DNA of 8,803 nucleotides from Muribaculaceae bacterium (lineage in GTDB: Bacteria > Bacteroidota > Bacteroidia > Bacteroidales > Muribaculaceae), in the NCBI GenBank assembly GCA_902836725.1, contig CADFRV010000101.1:1-8803 (forward strand), read 5' to 3'. Below, one piece after another: positions 6,464-8,803 of the stretch. The position numbers and the translations under genes are program-made. The notes beneath the pieces are model-generated. The model made no database searches, was not told the DNA's origin, and saw only the letters and a list, made by a program, of their open reading frames with translations. Within the stretch, counting starts at the first letter, position 1. Each line of letters begins with the position of its first letter.

Positions 6464-7897
6464 ATGAAGAAATTCTACATCGTATCCTTAGGCCTGTTGT
6501 TATGTGCGGGTGGGGCATCAGCCGCAACCCGTTTCAAGTCTGCAAAACCACAACAACGTTCAAAAAAATTCAGGACTGAGGCTACTGTTCCGTTATGGCG
6601 TCCGTCGGTTGTGACCGACTTCATGTTTATGGACGACGAATGGATGAAGCTCGGTCAGGCAACACGCAAATATGACTCCAGAGGCAATCTCATAGAGGAA
6701 ATCGCTGAAGACGAGGATGGCGGTAAGTATAAGACTGTCAACACATATGATGAATACAACAATGTGGTCACACGACTGGAGACAGTAGATGAGGGCGACG
6801 GTTGGGAAAACAGCTCCAAGCGTGAGTTTGTGTACGATCCTGTGGTCCACAGTTTCTTCACACGCCGTTTCGCATTTGACTGGGACGGTGATGACTGGGT
6901 GTCGACCTATGCCACCGAATACAATGATGTGACCCGCAACGATGCGGGATTCATCACCGAGATAGTGAAGTCCCTCCCCTGGATGGATGAGATGAGAGAC
7001 GCCTACCGTTCGGTATGGAAATATAACGAGACCACAGGGAAGGCTTCGGAATATGAGTATTATACCAATTACAGCACCGAAACTACAGAATGGGAACTGT
7101 ATGACGGTATCAGCTACCGCGATATAGAATGGGAGACCACCGACGGGCAGATGACCGAATCTGGGATTTTCGATCTCGTATCGGGCGAGAACAAAGTGAA
7201 ATCCGCTACGGTATATTGCACGGATGGCGATGATACATGGGTCGACGGATATTTCTTTGTGGAGTATTCCCAGGAACACCCCGATGATTATTTCACAAAA
7301 GAGACATATTCCGATCCTACAGAGGTTGGACGTACCACGCGCCGCGAGACTATCGATGCAAACGGTAGTTTCCGTATCACCGAATCAGAATATTTCGACG
7401 AGGATGGAGAGCCCGTAGATGAGCCTACATATGTCGCTGTAGAGGAGATTATGATGGATGAGCATGGCAATCCTGTCAGCGATATCATATCTGAAACATT
7501 CGAAGGTGTTACAGAAATCGTTGCCGGTATGAAAAATGAATATACATACGATGTCGACGGCAATATCACCGAAGTAACATCCATGGAGTATGATTATGAA
7601 ACCGAGGAATATTTCTATACCACGCGCACTGTCTACGAAAATTATGTAGATGCCGCAGGTGTGGAATCTGTTGTAAATGACAGCTCGGCCGCTGTCTGGA
7701 ATATAGGTGTATCTTCAGTAACGGCGGAATGTGCCGGTCTCACCGGTCTCTCGGCCTACAATCTCCAGGGAGTTAAAGTGCTCTCTGCAGTTGCTGCTGA
7801 CGGCCGTGCTACCATCAGCTTCGACACTCTTCCAGCCGGTATCTATCTGGTACATGCCGACGGCACCGCCTCGACTGTACGCTTCGTAAAGCGCTGA
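6464..7897 (+). CDS. Secreted acidic repeat protein with T9SS type A C-terminal sorting domain
   Basis: The 477-residue protein begins with a clear signal peptide (residues 1-20: KK, hydrophobic core, ASA before Ala). C14 is preceded by Leu and does not make a lipobox. The middle is acidic and built of degenerate units in which a Trp (or Tyr) is followed about nine to twelve residues later by a Tyr, often as YD with a Gly-Asn: for example KYDSRGNLIEE at 69-79, TYDEYNNVV at 94-102 and TYDVDGNITEV at 361-371. This resembles RHS/YD-like repeats common in Bacteroidetes surface proteins. Residues about 405-477 form a T9SS type A sorting domain, with LSAYNLQGVKVL, LPAGIYLV (456-463) and the basic end TVRFVKR. 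The expected path is Sec export, T9SS passage across the outer membrane, then removal of the C-terminal domain. It has its own promoter-like box (6418) and is followed by a strong hairpin, so it is probably monocistronic. No enzymatic motif is seen; ligand or role unknown. Confidence 0.88.
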   Translation: MKKFYIVSLGLLLCAGGASAATRFKSAKPQQRSKKFRTEATVPLWRPSVVTDFMFMDDEWMKLGQATRKYDSRGNLIEEIAEDEDGGKYKTVNTYDEYNNVVTRLETVDEGDGWENSSKREFVYDPVVHSFFTRRFAFDWDGDDWVSTYATEYNDVTRNDAGFITEIVKSLPWMDEMRDAYRSVWKYNETTGKASEYEYYTNYSTETTEWELYDGISYRDIEWETTDGQMTESGIFDLVSGENKVKSATVYCTDGDDTWVDGYFFVEYSQEHPDDYFTKETYSDPTEVGRTTRRETIDANGSFRITESEYFDEDGEPVDEPTYVAVEEIMMDEHGNPVSDIISETFEGVTEIVAGMKNEYTYDVDGNITEVTSMEYDYETEEYFYTTRTVYENYVDAAGVESVVNDSSAAVWNIGVSSVTAECAGLTGLSAYNLQGVKVLSAVAADGRATISFDTLPAGIYLVHADGTASTVRFVKR

Positions 7898-7912
7898 TTC
7901 TAATAGTAAGAT

Positions 7913-7966
7913 AATAAACGTCAGGGGGTTGCATCGAAAAACCGATGCAATCCCCTAACGTTTATT
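7913..7966. terminator. Long bidirectional terminator hairpin between convergent genes
   Basis: Bases 7913-7936 pair with 7943-7966 around a six-base loop (AAAAAC). There are 24 positions with only one mismatch (C7922/A7957) and one G/T wobble (G7928/T7951). The core is GGGG with CCCC and TTGCATCG with CGATGCAA; the outer part is AATAAACGT with ACGTTTATT, whose A/T-rich arms supply a short T-rich 3' flank on either strand. It starts 15 bases after the stop of the T9SS-sorted gene and ends 17 bases before the pfkA stop on the other strand, as expected for a shared terminator. Confidence 0.9.
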
Positions 7967-7983
7967 GAGTCTGTCTGGATAGA

Positions 7984-8803
7984 TCAGATGGAAAGACGAC
8001 GGAGAGTGTTGAGCAGCTCACGGTTGATGGGTTTGTCGTTCTTGATGGCTTTGTTGAAGGGTACATAGACGATCTCGTCATTTTTAATACCGATCATTAC
8101 ATTGCGCTGGTCATCAAGAAGAGCGTCGATTGCTGCGGCACCCATGCGTGAGGCGAGTATACGGTCGTGTGCCGTGGGGGAGCCGCCTCGCTGCAGATGG
8201 CCGAGGATCGATACACGCACGTCGTATTGCGGGTATTCTTTTTCCACGCGCTGCGCTATACCCATGGCACCTCCGGTGACGGGGCTTTCTGCTACAAGCA
8301 CGATTGAGGAATTCTTGCTCTTGCGGAAACCGTTCTGGATGAGGTCTGCCAGCTGGTCGACTTCGGTGGAGATTTCCGGAATGATGGCAGCCTCTGCTCC
8401 CGATGCTATGGCGCCGTTGAGGGCAAGGAAACCTGCGTCGCGTCCCATAACCTCGATGAAGAAGAGACGCTCGTGTGATGTGGCGGTGTCCCTGATCTTG
8501 TCGACGCATTCCATGATGGTATTGAGCGCCGTGTCGTAGCCGATGGTAGTGTCGGTGCCATAGAGGTCATTGTCTATGGTGCCGGGAAGTCCTATGATGG
8601 GGAAGTTGAATTCGTTGGCGAAAATGCGTGCTCCGGTGAGAGATCCGTCACCTCCGATTACCACAAGCGCGTCAATTTCGTGGCGTTTGAGGTTGTCGTA
8701 AGCGAGCTGACGCCCTTCCGGGGTCTGGAACTCCTTGCAGCGGGCTGTCTTGAGGATAGTGCCTCCGCGCTGTATGATGTTGGAAACGTTGGCAGTGGAG
8801 AAC
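7984..8803 (-). CDS. pfkA: ATP-dependent 6-phosphofructokinase, C-terminal part; 5' end outside window
   Basis: Phosphorylates fructose 6-phosphate to fructose 1,6-bisphosphate with ATP, the committed step of glycolysis; cytosolic, normally a tetramer. The frame is open to the right edge, giving about 272 codons of a protein usually 320-340 long, so the GTG at 8664 is an internal Val codon. Reading from the edge there is NIIQRGGTIL and KTARCKEF, then VVIGGDGS (GGDGS at 8655-8641, nucleotide binding) and PGTIDND (TIDND at 8580-8566, with the catalytic Asp). EVMGRDAGFLAL and ILGHLQRGGSPTAHDRILASRMG, family signatures for substrate binding, follow. The Gly in GGDGS and the Gly in PGTIDND mark the ATP-using type; pyrophosphate-using enzymes typically carry Asp and Lys there. 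The stop (TGA) is at 7986-7984. The gene converges on the T9SS-sorted gene across a shared terminator. Bacteroidales often hold several PFK paralogs; which one this is cannot be told here. Confidence 0.96.
   Translation of the reverse strand, partial: FSTANVSNIIQRGGTILKTARCKEFQTPEGRQLAYDNLKRHEIDALVVIGGDGSLTGARIFANEFNFPIIGLPGTIDNDLYGTDTTIGYDTALNTIMECVDKIRDTATSHERLFFIEVMGRDAGFLALNGAIASGAEAAIIPEISTEVDQLADLIQNGFRKSKNSSIVLVAESPVTGGAMGIAQRVEKEYPQYDVRVSILGHLQRGGSPTAHDRILASRMGAAAIDALLDDQRNVMIGIKNDEIVYVPFNKAIKNDKPINRELLNTLRRLSI

Noticed and set aside
6464..6523. Possible lipobox around C14 of the T9SS-sorted protein
   Set aside because: The residue before Cys is Leu rather than Gly, Ala or Ser, and a good signal peptidase I site (ASA) follows at residue 20.
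6593..7279. 228-codon open frame antisense to the T9SS-sorted gene
   Set aside because: The + strand product has a signal peptide and sorting domain, so it is the real gene; the antisense frame shows no domain and would start inside it.
8102..8539. Open frame on the + strand across pfkA
   Set aside because: Antisense to conserved phosphofructokinase motifs; the product is Ser/Arg-rich with no family features.

Overview
The window looks like chromosomal DNA from a member of the Bacteroidales, probably a gut lineage such as Muribaculaceae. Three things suggest this: proteins typical of the type IX secretion system (T9SS), -7 promoter boxes of the Bacteroidetes form TAnnTTTG, and A/T-rich translation starts without a clear Shine-Dalgarno. 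Genus-level placement is inference. All six genes that can be read appear intact apart from the two cut by the window edges. I see no mobile element, CRISPR array, tRNA or rRNA, and no gene-free stretch longer than about 145 bases.

Layout on the + strand: (1) the C-terminal half of leucyl-tRNA synthetase (leuS), cut at the left edge; (2) a 142-base gap holding a strong GC-rich hairpin, then rdgB, the house-cleaning XTP/dITP pyrophosphatase; (3) a large secreted protein with beta-propeller repeats and a C-terminal domain resembling PorZ, a surface component of the T9SS attachment complex; (4) a gap of about 140 bases with an inverted repeat and a -7-like box, then a 174-residue cytosolic protein I do not recognise; (5) 25 bases later, a polytopic acyltransferase-3 family membrane protein; (6) an A/T-rich promoter region with a consensus -7 box and a 477-residue secreted acidic repeat protein ending in a T9SS type A sorting domain. 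A long hairpin then separates this strand from a converging gene, the ATP-dependent 6-phosphofructokinase (pfkA) on the - strand, whose N-terminus lies beyond the right edge.

Functionally the window mixes housekeeping (leuS, rdgB, pfkA) with cell-surface genes. PorZ is part of the machinery that processes T9SS cargo and attaches it to lipopolysaccharide. The last + strand protein carries the C-terminal signal such machinery handles, so one component and one probable client lie about 2 kb apart. The unknown protein and the acyltransferase between them probably form a two-gene unit; a role in modifying a surface glycan is possible but only inferred from family and position. I found no clear evidence for a wholly new system. 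The best leads are the unknown gene, the degenerate Trp/Tyr repeat protein, and the leader hairpin of rdgB.
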